Positions 7,896-13,997 of a stretch of 16,997 nucleotides of DNA are shown here, one piece after another. The notes beneath the pieces are model-generated. The model ran no database searches. It was given only the letters and a program-made list of their open reading frames with translations, and was not told where the DNA came from. Origin of the DNA: Planctomycetaceae bacterium. Its GTDB lineage: Bacteria; Planctomycetota; Planctomycetia; Planctomycetales; Planctomycetaceae. The position numbers and the translations under genes were made by a program. Within the stretch, counting starts at the first letter, position 1. Each line of letters starts with the position of its first letter. The stretch covers positions 1 to 16,997 of the forward strand of contig JAGQQP010000024.1 in assembly GCA_020426085.1 (NCBI GenBank). Direction: 5' to 3'.

Positions 7896-8312
7896 TTATG
7901 AATTGTCTCTTAATCGATTTGCTAAAGAGACAGATCGAATTTTGACTCGATGGCAGATCTCCAGAATATTCATCACATTTTGATAAGGTCCTGTCGAGTC
8001 TCCCCGGATGATTACAGATTGCCCCGGAAAATTTTGTACTGATGTTTTCAGGAGGGATTCCAGTTCAGTCAGACTTTTTTTCTCACCGTTAATTGAAATA
8101 GCACCATCCTGTTGTACATTTACTATGATGTCATCAGGCAGATTTGTTAAGGGCTTCGCATCAGTGACCGTGGGGAGCTTGATATCGTATTGGCGCTCCA
8201 TCTCTGTGAACTGCGTACCAACCATAAAAAAAATGATCAGCAAGAAAACGATATCAATCATTGGGGTCAAATCGAGCTTCGGCTCTTCGACGGTTCCCGT
8301 TTTTAAGGGCAT
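7896..8312 (-). CDS. exbD: ExbD/TolR-type biopolymer transport protein
   Basis: The 138-residue protein has the ExbD/TolR plan: short cytoplasmic start, a membrane helix (about 18-36) carrying the essential aspartate in LDLTPMIDIVF (Asp20), and a periplasmic domain with the D-(I/L)-K-LPT pattern followed by beta-strand segments (IIVNVQQDGAISING, QSVIIRGD). ExbD pairs with an ExbB/TolQ/MotA-type proton channel to energise a TonB- or TolA-like protein across the periplasm. No exbB homologue lies in the window: the region upstream (8313 onward) is gene-free and then divergent. AGGA sits 9 bases before the ATG. The next gene begins one base after the stop and has a TonB-like helix, so it is the likely output protein of this motor. 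Confidence 0.93.
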   Translation of the reverse strand: MPLKTGTVEEPKLDLTPMIDIVFLLIIFFMVGTQFTEMERQYDIKLPTVTDAKPLTNLPDDIIVNVQQDGAISINGEKKSLTELESLLKTSVQNFPGQSVIIRGDSTGPYQNVMNILEICHRVKIRSVSLANRLRDNS

Positions 8313-8646
8313 TCTTTAATATCCTGAATCTGATCTCAGAGACTGCAAAAAAAATATTTCCGGATTTCAACTGGGGTGGAGAGCCTCAAAGATACTTCGA
8401 ATCATTTTTATGTGTAACTATAAGTGCGAAGTTTTATAGAACGCTGCAGATGCTTCCATCCTGAAGGGACGATTTATACTCTATTCGAAGTTTCGTATCA
8501 GTTTCAATATCTGATATCATTCCGACACTCATTCATACTTGGTACATTTTATCACTATGGAGAAAACTACCTGTTGTCTTTAATAATATTACTACGAAGC
8601 GTCACCAGCGAGCAGTAAATAAATTGTTAGGTGTTCCTGACGTCAC
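8313..8646. other. Divergent intergenic region between exbD and the UbiA-like gene
   Basis: These 334 bases hold no gene I accept; two short frames on the plus strand (8261-8464, 8424-8618) have no homology-like features or ribosome binding sites. Visible signals are an inverted repeat TATCAG-N9-CTGATA (8496-8516), a possible -10 box TATACT (8475-8480) without a good -35, and at the right edge the palindrome TGACGTCA (8638-8645) overlapping CACGTG (8644-8649). It must contain promoters for both directions. None can be placed with confidence. Confidence 0.5.
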
Positions 8647-9612
8647 GTGTCGATCAATAAAAATCAGAAGTTATTATCTTGTCAGATGTTAAGTAAATTA
8701 TTGCACAGGTCAATTGAACAATTTTCAGCCGAGAGGTTACCTTATTCGAGGTCAGACTCTGTCAGCTTGAGTCAATTTCCAGGCAAAATCCTTTTACTCT
8801 TCAATTCACTTAGCCTGGATGCGCCGTTTGTAGCTATCACCTGGTTATGGTGCTTTTCAGCATTGTACTCCACGAAAGTTGACGTTCTGCATTATTTTAT
8901 ACTATTCAGTGTTACATGGTTAGCCTATCTGGGAGACCGGTTGTTGGACACATTGCGGATCCCCAATGTTCCTGATCAAATACCGAGGCATCGGTTTACT
9001 TCGAAATTCTTCCAACCATTACTTTTCTGTTGGGTGTTGCTGGCAATCATCTCGACGATCTGCTTATTTTATTCTGTGACACGCACTGAACTGATTTGGG
9101 GTTTTAGTTTACTTACAGTTCTAACTGCTTACTTCTTGAGTTGTTTTTATATTCCCAGATTTGGCAGAGGGGTTCTGCCTAGAGAACTGCTCGTAGGCAT
9201 TTTCTTTTCAGTAGCAACTCACTTCTTCATATGGACACAGATTCATTCCTGGGACTATGGATTTATCTGGACATTTTTGGGCTTTCTCATTTTATGTACC
9301 TTAAACTGTCTAAGTATATCCCGTTGGGAATATCAATCTGACAAACAGGCCGGTGAAGTATCGTTTTTTACGAAAAATCCTGAAAGACTGGATCAATTTC
9401 CATTTTTACTGGCCGGCTTTCTCATATTTCAAGCGGCCATGTGTTGCTATGCATTACCAATGAGTCCCCTGCCAGTTTTTGAATTATCGATGCTCTTAAG
9501 CTGTTTGCTTTTAGCAATACTTGATCGAAGTTCGATAAACTCTCGGCTCAAACCAGTGCTAGCTGATTGTGCATTACTCACACCGTGTATTCTTTTGAGT
9601 TTCGGGACATGA
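8647..9612 (+). CDS. Divergent UbiA-like polytopic membrane protein
   Basis: The protein (321 residues from GTG 8647, or 308 from ATG 8686) has about seven to nine hydrophobic helices. After the second helix comes YLGDRLLDTLR (94-104, Asp97-x3-Asp101) followed by PRHRF (113-117), the position and shape of the first Asp-rich loop of UbiA prenyltransferases (NDxxDxxxD). A second polar loop, SRWEYQSDKQAGE (225-237), sits where the second Asp-rich motif should be. UbiA enzymes attach isoprenoid tails to aromatic rings or related acceptors inside the membrane. Here the metal-binding motifs are reduced, so chemistry is uncertain. The start is uncertain: GTG has a distant AGGTG, the later ATG has no clear ribosome binding site. 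The stop overlaps the next ATG (ATGA), coupling it to a methyltransferase gene, an arrangement that fits lipid-quinone or prenyl-lipid modification. The UbiA assignment is by pattern only. Confidence 0.7.
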   Translation: MSINKNQKLLSCQMLSKLLHRSIEQFSAERLPYSRSDSVSLSQFPGKILLLFNSLSLDAPFVAITWLWCFSALYSTKVDVLHYFILFSVTWLAYLGDRLLDTLRIPNVPDQIPRHRFTSKFFQPLLFCWVLLAIISTICLFYSVTRTELIWGFSLLTVLTAYFLSCFYIPRFGRGVLPRELLVGIFFSVATHFFIWTQIHSWDYGFIWTFLGFLILCTLNCLSISRWEYQSDKQAGEVSFFTKNPERLDQFPFLLAGFLIFQAAMCCYALPMSPLPVFELSMLLSCLLLAILDRSSINSRLKPVLADCALLTPCILLSFGT

Positions 9613-10250
9613 ATTTTAATCGCGTTGCTCCCTGGTTTGAGCGATTGGAAAAAATTGTTTTCCGAGATCAGATGCAGTCTTGTAGAACCACGCATCTTTC
9701 CGACCTGCCGGCAATAAAAAAAGCAGCTCTGATTGGAGAAGGTAATGGAGCTTTTCTGGTCCAGTTTCTCAAGCATTGCAACTGTGAAGAAATTCATTAC
9801 ATCGATTCCAGTAAGACAATGTTAGAACTTGCTCAAAAACGAATGCAAAAGCACGTAGTTCCAGGATTAAAGAGAATTGAATTTTACAATCTTGATTTAT
9901 CACTCGAGAGCATGCCGGATCAGAATTACGATCTAGTGGTGACCAATTTCTTCCTGGATGTTTTTAATGAAGCAACGTTGTATGACGTTGTATCAAAGAT
10001 TACGTCTGCCTGTGCACAAGATGCTCTCTGGTTATATGCTGATTTTCAGATTGCTGGAAATCGATATCAACGCTGGCGCGCAATCACGTGGGTGAAAACA
10101 ATGTATCTTTTCTTCAAATTCGTATCTAATATTCAAACAACGAGATTGGCTGATCCTTCAAGATTGTTTGATCATAATGGCTTTCAGGTAAAAGAGGTCA
10201 CTGAATTTAAGAACGGATTGATGCGAGCGGAATTAAGACAGCGACACTAA
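9609..10250 (+). CDS. Class I SAM-dependent methyltransferase
   Basis: Read from the ATG at 9609, the protein has 213 residues. It shows Rossmann-type SAM motifs: motif I AALIGEGNGAF (39-49), the ribose-binding acidic end of strand 2 in IHYIDSS (Asp66), NLDLS (94-98), and strand 4 YDLVVTNFFLDVF (107-119). Residues 150-180, rich in Trp and aromatics (RWRAITW, MYLFFKF), may bind a hydrophobic substrate or the membrane. The substrate is unknown. The ATG overlaps the TGA of the UbiA-like gene by ATGA, a classic coupling that also excludes the longer frame from TTG 9567. Pairing of a UbiA-like gene with a methyltransferase recalls quinone pathways (UbiA/UbiE, MenA/MenG), but no other quinone genes are visible here. 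It converges with the CobS-like gene with only 20 bases between stops. Confidence 0.85.
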   Translation: MNFNRVAPWFERLEKIVFRDQMQSCRTTHLSDLPAIKKAALIGEGNGAFLVQFLKHCNCEEIHYIDSSKTMLELAQKRMQKHVVPGLKRIEFYNLDLSLESMPDQNYDLVVTNFFLDVFNEATLYDVVSKITSACAQDALWLYADFQIAGNRYQRWRAITWVKTMYLFFKFVSNIQTTRLADPSRLFDHNGFQVKEVTEFKNGLMRAELRQRH

Positions 10251-10270
10251 CCATTGTCAGAGATGCGGGT

Positions 10271-11116
10271 TTATTGTGATATTTTAGTTAGAAATGAATA
10301 ATCAATGCTGCATATCAGAAGAAAAATAATCTGAAACAGCGAAGAGATGCCTTCGATGTGCACATCAGAAATCTCAATATGATTATCTTCTAACTTTCGA
10401 ATGATCCAGTAAATCAAGAGTGCGGCTACGAACAAACCTGGTGCAAAACTTCCTGGAGAAAAGTAGATTCCAGCCAGAATCAATGGAATTAAAGTTAAAC
10501 TGGCATAACTTAGCTGTTTAACAGTTAGAGGATATTTTGGATTTGCCCATCTCGCTGATCCATCATTTGCTTCCACAAAACAGATAGAAAATGGGATAAG
10601 CCAGATCCCCAATGCAATTGAGATTGCAATCAAAATACAGGGGGCCAGAAGGGTAACTGAACCAGCTAGCAGATGATAAAGAAGGCTCATCCTCAGCAGC
10701 GTCAGTGTAATAGTCAATATGAAAATATTGCTCGAGGAACCTGAAGAGGACTCAGGAATAATTAACTCGCGACATTGTGGGATAGCTTCAGGAGAAAAGG
10801 TACGTAAGCAGAGCAATTCCAAAGAGCCCACGATGAGAATGGCTATGTATAATGTCCAGAAAAATTGGACAATTATTAACAGAACTGTCAAAAGAACAGC
10901 TAAGCTGATGCCGGCAACTGGAACAAAAAGTGTACTTCGTTTTCGAATTATAATTTGGCGATCTGGCTGTAAATGTACGATCGGTATGCGAACCAAACGT
11001 TGCAATGCTTCGAAATAGGCGAAAAGATAATCGATCCAGTCCGTTTCGTTCAAACGTTTGGAATCTGACTGTTGATCGTCGAAGGGTGAGTCTCCCGAAG
11101 AATTGGTGGCATTCAT
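10271..11116 (-). CDS. Polytopic membrane protein resembling a degenerate cobalamin synthase (CobS)
   Basis: The 281-residue protein has an acidic hydrophilic start (1-40) and about six to seven membrane helices. By eye it follows the CobS layout: ALQRLVRIPI corresponds to the CobS start (F-x-TRLPVP), STLFVPVAGISLAVL to its FPLIGLLLGA helix, ESSSGSSSNIFILTI to MRDSR-x-G-x-x-G, and IYWIIRKLEDNH...ISDVHIEGISSLFQIIFLL to the C-terminal G-G-x-T-G-D-x-x-G-A segment. CobS joins adenosylcobinamide-GDP to alpha-ribazole. The expected acidic motif (LDGLADT) after the third helix and the GG-x-TGD loop are not conserved, so canonical activity is unlikely. It may be a repurposed homologue, or the likeness may be only that of hydrophobic proteins. 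No other cobalamin genes are nearby. A consensus -10 box lies 45 bases upstream. Confidence 0.6.
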   Translation of the reverse strand: MNATNSSGDSPFDDQQSDSKRLNETDWIDYLFAYFEALQRLVRIPIVHLQPDRQIIIRKRSTLFVPVAGISLAVLLTVLLIIVQFFWTLYIAILIVGSLELLCLRTFSPEAIPQCRELIIPESSSGSSSNIFILTITLTLLRMSLLYHLLAGSVTLLAPCILIAISIALGIWLIPFSICFVEANDGSARWANPKYPLTVKQLSYASLTLIPLILAGIYFSPGSFAPGLFVAALLIYWIIRKLEDNHIEISDVHIEGISSLFQIIFLLICSIDYSFLTKISQ

Positions 11117-11161
11117 ACTTTCGTTGAGTTTTCTTGAATGAGTTTGTCCTGACAGAAGAGG

Positions 11162-11167
11162 ATTATA
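11162..11167 (-). promoter_or_regulatory. Possible -10 box for the CobS-like gene
   Basis: On the minus strand this reads TATAAT, a perfect -10 hexamer, 45 bases before the ATG at 11116. The expected -35 position is AT-rich with no good TTGACA match, and AT-rich DNA produces TATAAT easily, so this is tentative. Confidence 0.3.
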
Positions 11168-11226
11168 ATATTAAATACAATACGATTTTAAAGAACATTC
11201 TCAATCAGTAAAGCACTGCGCATACA

Positions 11227-11253
11227 CAAGGCCCTTCTGAAAGAAGGGCCTTG
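11227..11253 (-). terminator. Stem-loop after the exported helical protein gene, probable terminator
   Basis: CAAGGCCCTTCT (11227-11238) pairs perfectly with AGAAGGGCCTTG (11242-11253) around the loop GAA. It lies 24 bases beyond the stop of the minus-strand gene at 11277. The 12-bp GC-rich stem is strong, but no long T-run follows on that strand, so it may end or process the transcript or stabilise the 3' end. Confidence 0.7.
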
Positions 11254-11276
11254 GTGAGTGCATAGTTTATCAGATG

Positions 11277-12926
11277 TTATTTGGTTGCATAACGCAGATC
11301 CATCAGCATCTGTGTAATACGAACGGCTGTTTCCTGAAGTTGGTATTTTTCACGTGTTTCACAGCGTGAAATTTTTTCATGTACCTGGAACCAGCTTTCA
11401 AATAATTCTGAACTTTTTGCTCGAACGAGAGCTGACGATGCAGGCTGCATCAGGATGATTCGATGCAGTTCATGTGCAGTGTTAGAGAAGTCTCGAATGG
11501 AATTCTGAGTCGATTGTCTGAAGGAAGGAGATTCGGTTGCCAGCCACTGTTCCGCAATGACAGAAAGCTGAGTACTCTGAGTTTCCAGAGAAACAACCAG
11601 TTTCGCCAGATCAATGCTTTCGGAAGGTTGCTCGATTCGCAGGGAAACCCGTAATGCACTGATAGAATTGTCAACCTTGTCCAACAGTTGAAGCGCTGCA
11701 GGGCTCTCAACCGTGTGGAACATCGCTGAGAAATCTTTCCATGATTGTTCGATGTAAGTGAAAGAGGTGATCAGATTATTCGTGGATTCATTATGATTGA
11801 CAGTGTCGATCAGGTTTTCAACAGTTCCATAGAATTCATCGGAGGTAGCAATATAATTTGCCGGTGGCAGGCTGATTAACAATCGCAGGGTTGCTCTGCG
11901 ATAAAACTCATCAACATCACGTTTAAGTGCTTCTGTTAAGTGAGCAATTTCCTGCATATTCGCGCCATCTTGAGGTAACCACAGTAATTCCTGAATGGAG
12001 CGATCCTGCTGTACGACTCTTTGAATCCCACGGCTGATAATTCGATTGTGATAGGGGCGTAGTCGAGTGGCAAAAGAATTCCATGAGTCACGAAAAGCCA
12101 GGTACTCGCGTTTGATGGCATCGTAACTTTGGCGATCTATGATCAGATTGGAAACCTGAATCATTCTTTGCTCAACTTCTTGTCCGGTTCTAACAAGCTC
12201 AAATTTCTGAGGCTCACGAGAAAGTTCGATTTCAATATCTTCAACTAGAATTCCTAAAGCATTTGAAAGTGCAGAAGTTTGAGTCAGGAGTTCTGTTCGT
12301 TTCAGCTGAGGTCCAGTCTGAAGTAAATCTCCCAGCTTTCGATCGGCCTGATTCATTCTCGCAATCAGGTTCTGGGACTCACGATCGAGACCACGTACAT
12401 TTTCCAGTTGCAAAGAGACCACTCTCCAGAGTTGATCAATTTCACCATATTCAGTTGCAATTTGATTTAAATCGCTGCTGCGGTTCACTCGATCTGAGAG
12501 GATTGAAGCACGTGCTCTTACTTTGAGTACATCAGCAATGTACTCTCTGACTCCAGGAACCTGATACATGACTCGGTTCAAGCTGAGTGCAAGAGCGGAA
12601 CTGTCCTTGGCAAAATCATTCAGTGCCTGGCGGACTTCATGAATATTGACCCGTGATGCATTCAATTGTGGGGCAGGGGGGAGATCCAGACCAGAAGGTT
12701 TGTATTCCCGATCACGAGTTGCCAGTTCAGATTTCTCTAAAAGACGAAGCAAATCATTGACTAATTTACTGTTTCCATCATTGGGAGATTGTGCACGCGC
12801 GTTTGTGTTTAAACAGGTTAGTGTGAGTCCAGATACAAGAAGCAGAGCCATAATCTGGGGACCAAAGGACTTAAGGTCCTTCCGAAGCTTGTGATTACAA
12901 ATAGTGTGGCGGAAGCGGGAATACAT
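11277..12926 (-). CDS. Exported all-helical protein, function unknown
   Basis: The 549-residue protein has a long basic N-terminus, a hydrophobic stretch (about 24-38) and a likely signal peptidase site after Ala45 (ARA, then QSPND), so it should be periplasmic or envelope-associated. The mature part looks wholly alpha-helical: many amphipathic segments with Leu/Ile spaced for helical bundles, few Gly or Pro, and no Cys-pair or catalytic motif. Segments such as the one around YQVPGVREYIADVLKV and the final REKYQLQETAVRITQML could pack as repeated three- or four-helix units, but I cannot identify a repeat length. A good Shine-Dalgarno (AAAGGA, 8 bases before the ATG) fixes the start at 12926 despite the long N-region. 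It is followed by a strong stem-loop and preceded by the large intergenic region shared with csrA. I do not recognise a family. Confidence 0.8.
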   Translation of the reverse strand: MYSRFRHTICNHKLRKDLKSFGPQIMALLLVSGLTLTCLNTNARAQSPNDGNSKLVNDLLRLLEKSELATRDREYKPSGLDLPPAPQLNASRVNIHEVRQALNDFAKDSSALALSLNRVMYQVPGVREYIADVLKVRARASILSDRVNRSSDLNQIATEYGEIDQLWRVVSLQLENVRGLDRESQNLIARMNQADRKLGDLLQTGPQLKRTELLTQTSALSNALGILVEDIEIELSREPQKFELVRTGQEVEQRMIQVSNLIIDRQSYDAIKREYLAFRDSWNSFATRLRPYHNRIISRGIQRVVQQDRSIQELLWLPQDGANMQEIAHLTEALKRDVDEFYRRATLRLLISLPPANYIATSDEFYGTVENLIDTVNHNESTNNLITSFTYIEQSWKDFSAMFHTVESPAALQLLDKVDNSISALRVSLRIEQPSESIDLAKLVVSLETQSTQLSVIAEQWLATESPSFRQSTQNSIRDFSNTAHELHRIILMQPASSALVRAKSSELFESWFQVHEKISRCETREKYQLQETAVRITQMLMDLRYATK

Positions 12927-13523
12927 TCACACAATCCTTTCTCGTGAATTCTACGGCTTGACCAACAAGTGCCTTCCTTGACGATCACTTAGTCGATGAT
13001 GTGTAAAGACCGAGCATGAAATAACGCTCGAAACAATGGGCCCTATCAAACAAACACATTTGAATTGATGTGTCAGTCGCTGCTGGGGAAATCACTCTTC
13101 CGAAAAGAGAATCCAATCGCAAAGTCCCAGCGTATCAGGCGGCGAAGTTTACTGGTTTTGGAAATTACGTCAAGACCATGCTCTTCTGTAATGATTCGAT
13201 GGATTTACTGATTCTCTAAAAGGAAGTTTAAAGGCAGGCTGGCGTCAACTGCCGTTTCAGAGAGTGGTAGACCAGGGGGACGCGGCAACGTATGCGGAAT
13301 ACGGTCTGTTTTCGGATTATTTCGCGCCGGAATCCAAATTTAGTGTAATCATAAAATGGACGAAGAATGGTTTAATCCATTGTAATTATGGCGGCGTTTA
13401 GTTGTATGTTGTCAATGTTACACTTCCAGGTTTAATCTCAATTCATGGACTTTAAATTAGAAAACAATATAAGTGTCTAATATTTAATAGGATATGTGTT
13501 TTCGTGAAGGTGTAGAAATAAAT

Positions 13524-13539
13524 TGGCACGATGAATGCT
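13524..13539 (+). promoter_or_regulatory. Sigma-54 (-24/-12) promoter of csrA
   Basis: TGGCACGATGAATGCT matches the sigma-54 consensus TGGCACG-N4-TTGCW at every position but one (A for the first T of TTGC), and GG and GC have the exact required spacing. Transcription should begin near 13551, giving a leader of about 88 bases before csrA at 13639. Such a promoter needs an AAA+ enhancer-binding activator, so csrA would be under conditional control. Confidence 0.72.
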
Positions 13540-13623
13540 ATAACTTCTAAACAGCCACTTTAACAACAATAGAATGACGTCAAAATGATTCTTTTATGAG
13601 ATGGGTTTTGATGCTCTTCAATA

Positions 13624-13632
13624 ACAGGAGGA
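13624..13632 (+). promoter_or_regulatory. Shine-Dalgarno of csrA overlapping a CsrA-type GGA site
   Basis: ACAGGAGGA contains a near-ideal ribosome binding site 6 bases before the ATG and the core of the CsrA RNA consensus (ACARGGA), with two GGA triplets. CsrA binding here would block its own translation. This is inferred from known CsrA autoregulation; the sequence shows only the motif. Confidence 0.5.
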
Positions 13633-13638
13633 ATTGAA

Positions 13639-13863
13639 ATGTTAGTATTAACTCGAAAACGTGATGAAGTGATTCAAATTGGTGACAATATCACGATCAA
13701 GATTTTAAAGACTGGAAAAGGGGCAATCAAAATAGGTGTTGATGCTCCTGGCGATATCCGTGTTATTCGAGGTGAATTACTGGAAACTGAAACGCAAGCA
13801 GAAGTTGTAGAGTCTCCCGGCTCGGCTCAATGCAAACAGGGACTGAATGCACAATGTGCATAA
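13639..13863 (+). CDS. csrA: Carbon storage regulator CsrA
   Basis: The 74-residue protein starts with the family hallmark MLVLTRK and continues with the five-strand CsrA pattern (VIQIGDNITIKIL, AIKIGVDAPGDIRVIRGEL). Key RNA-binding residues Leu4, Arg6, Val42, Arg44 and Glu46 are all present. CsrA is a homodimer that binds GGA motifs in mRNA leaders and blocks or stabilises translation of metabolic, motility and surface genes. Compared with the usual 60-65 residues it has an added tail (about 55-74) containing Cys65 and Cys73, which is unusual and could be redox-sensitive, though that is speculation. A sigma-54 promoter lies 100 bases upstream and the Shine-Dalgarno is excellent. No flagellar genes or fliW are nearby. 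The lipoprotein protease gene follows 134 bases later on the same strand with a GGA-rich leader. Confidence 0.96.
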   Translation: MLVLTRKRDEVIQIGDNITIKILKTGKGAIKIGVDAPGDIRVIRGELLETETQAEVVESPGSAQCKQGLNAQCA

Positions 13864-13879
13864 AAAGCTGAATTGTTGG

Positions 13880-13911
13880 AACGGGGCATATTATGTGAGC
13901 CGTTAATTTTT
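13880..13911 (+). terminator. Weak stem-loop with T-run after csrA, possible terminator or attenuator
   Basis: AACGG (13880-13884) pairs with CCGTT (13900-13904), enclosing a smaller CAT/ATG helix, and is followed by AATTTTTC. The stem is short and interrupted, so termination would be partial at best. It could reduce read-through from csrA into the protease gene. Confidence 0.35.
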
Positions 13912-13942
13912 CTATCTAAGAATTCCGTTAAGCCATCATAGA

Positions 13943-13995
13943 GGAAGTTGATAGGCCGGACTTAATAACCGCATCGCGGTTGATATCGGAGGGGA
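13943..13995 (+). promoter_or_regulatory. GGA-rich leader of the lipoprotein protease gene, candidate CsrA target
   Basis: Four GGA triplets occur at 13943, 13958, 13988 and 13993; the last two flank the Shine-Dalgarno GGAGGGG of the gene starting at 13998. A perfect hairpin AACCGC-ATC-GCGGTT (13967-13981) sits 6 bases before the Shine-Dalgarno. Clusters of GGA with one at the ribosome binding site are the classic layout of CsrA-repressed mRNAs. The GGA triplets here are not in the hairpin loop, which weakens the case. Confidence 0.4.
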
Positions 13996-13997
13996 TC

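Larger units (their letters stand above)
12927..13638. other. 712-base gene-free region upstream of csrA
   Basis: I find no credible coding frame, tRNA or repeat array in these 712 bases. Visible elements are a hairpin ACACAT-N8-ATGTGT (13054-13073), a small hairpin CTCTT-N5-AAGAG (13095-13109), inverted repeat AATGG-N6-CCATT (13366-13381), a separated pair AGTGTAA (13342-13348) and TTACACT (13418-13424), a near-consensus sigma-54 promoter (13524-13539), and TGACGTCA (13575-13582). The middle (13140-13300) is less AT-rich than the right side and shows no clear structure. The left part should carry the promoter of the exported helical protein. An unrecognised small RNA cannot be excluded. Confidence 0.5.

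Noticed and set aside
8261..8618. Two short plus-strand frames (8261-8464 and 8424-8618) over the exbD upstream region
   Set aside because: One overlaps exbD antisense, neither has a ribosome binding site or protein-like composition.
9567..9608. Longer methyltransferase start at TTG 9567
   Set aside because: It would overlap the UbiA-like gene by 46 bases; the ATG at 9609 gives a clean ATGA overlap and a typical domain start.
12927..13638. Degraded gene or mobile-element remnant in the long gap before csrA
   Set aside because: No terminal repeats, target duplication or recognisable peptide fragments in any frame.
13980..13997. TTG start adding six residues to the lipoprotein protease
   Set aside because: The Shine-Dalgarno GGAGGGG lies inside those codons and is well placed for ATG 13998.
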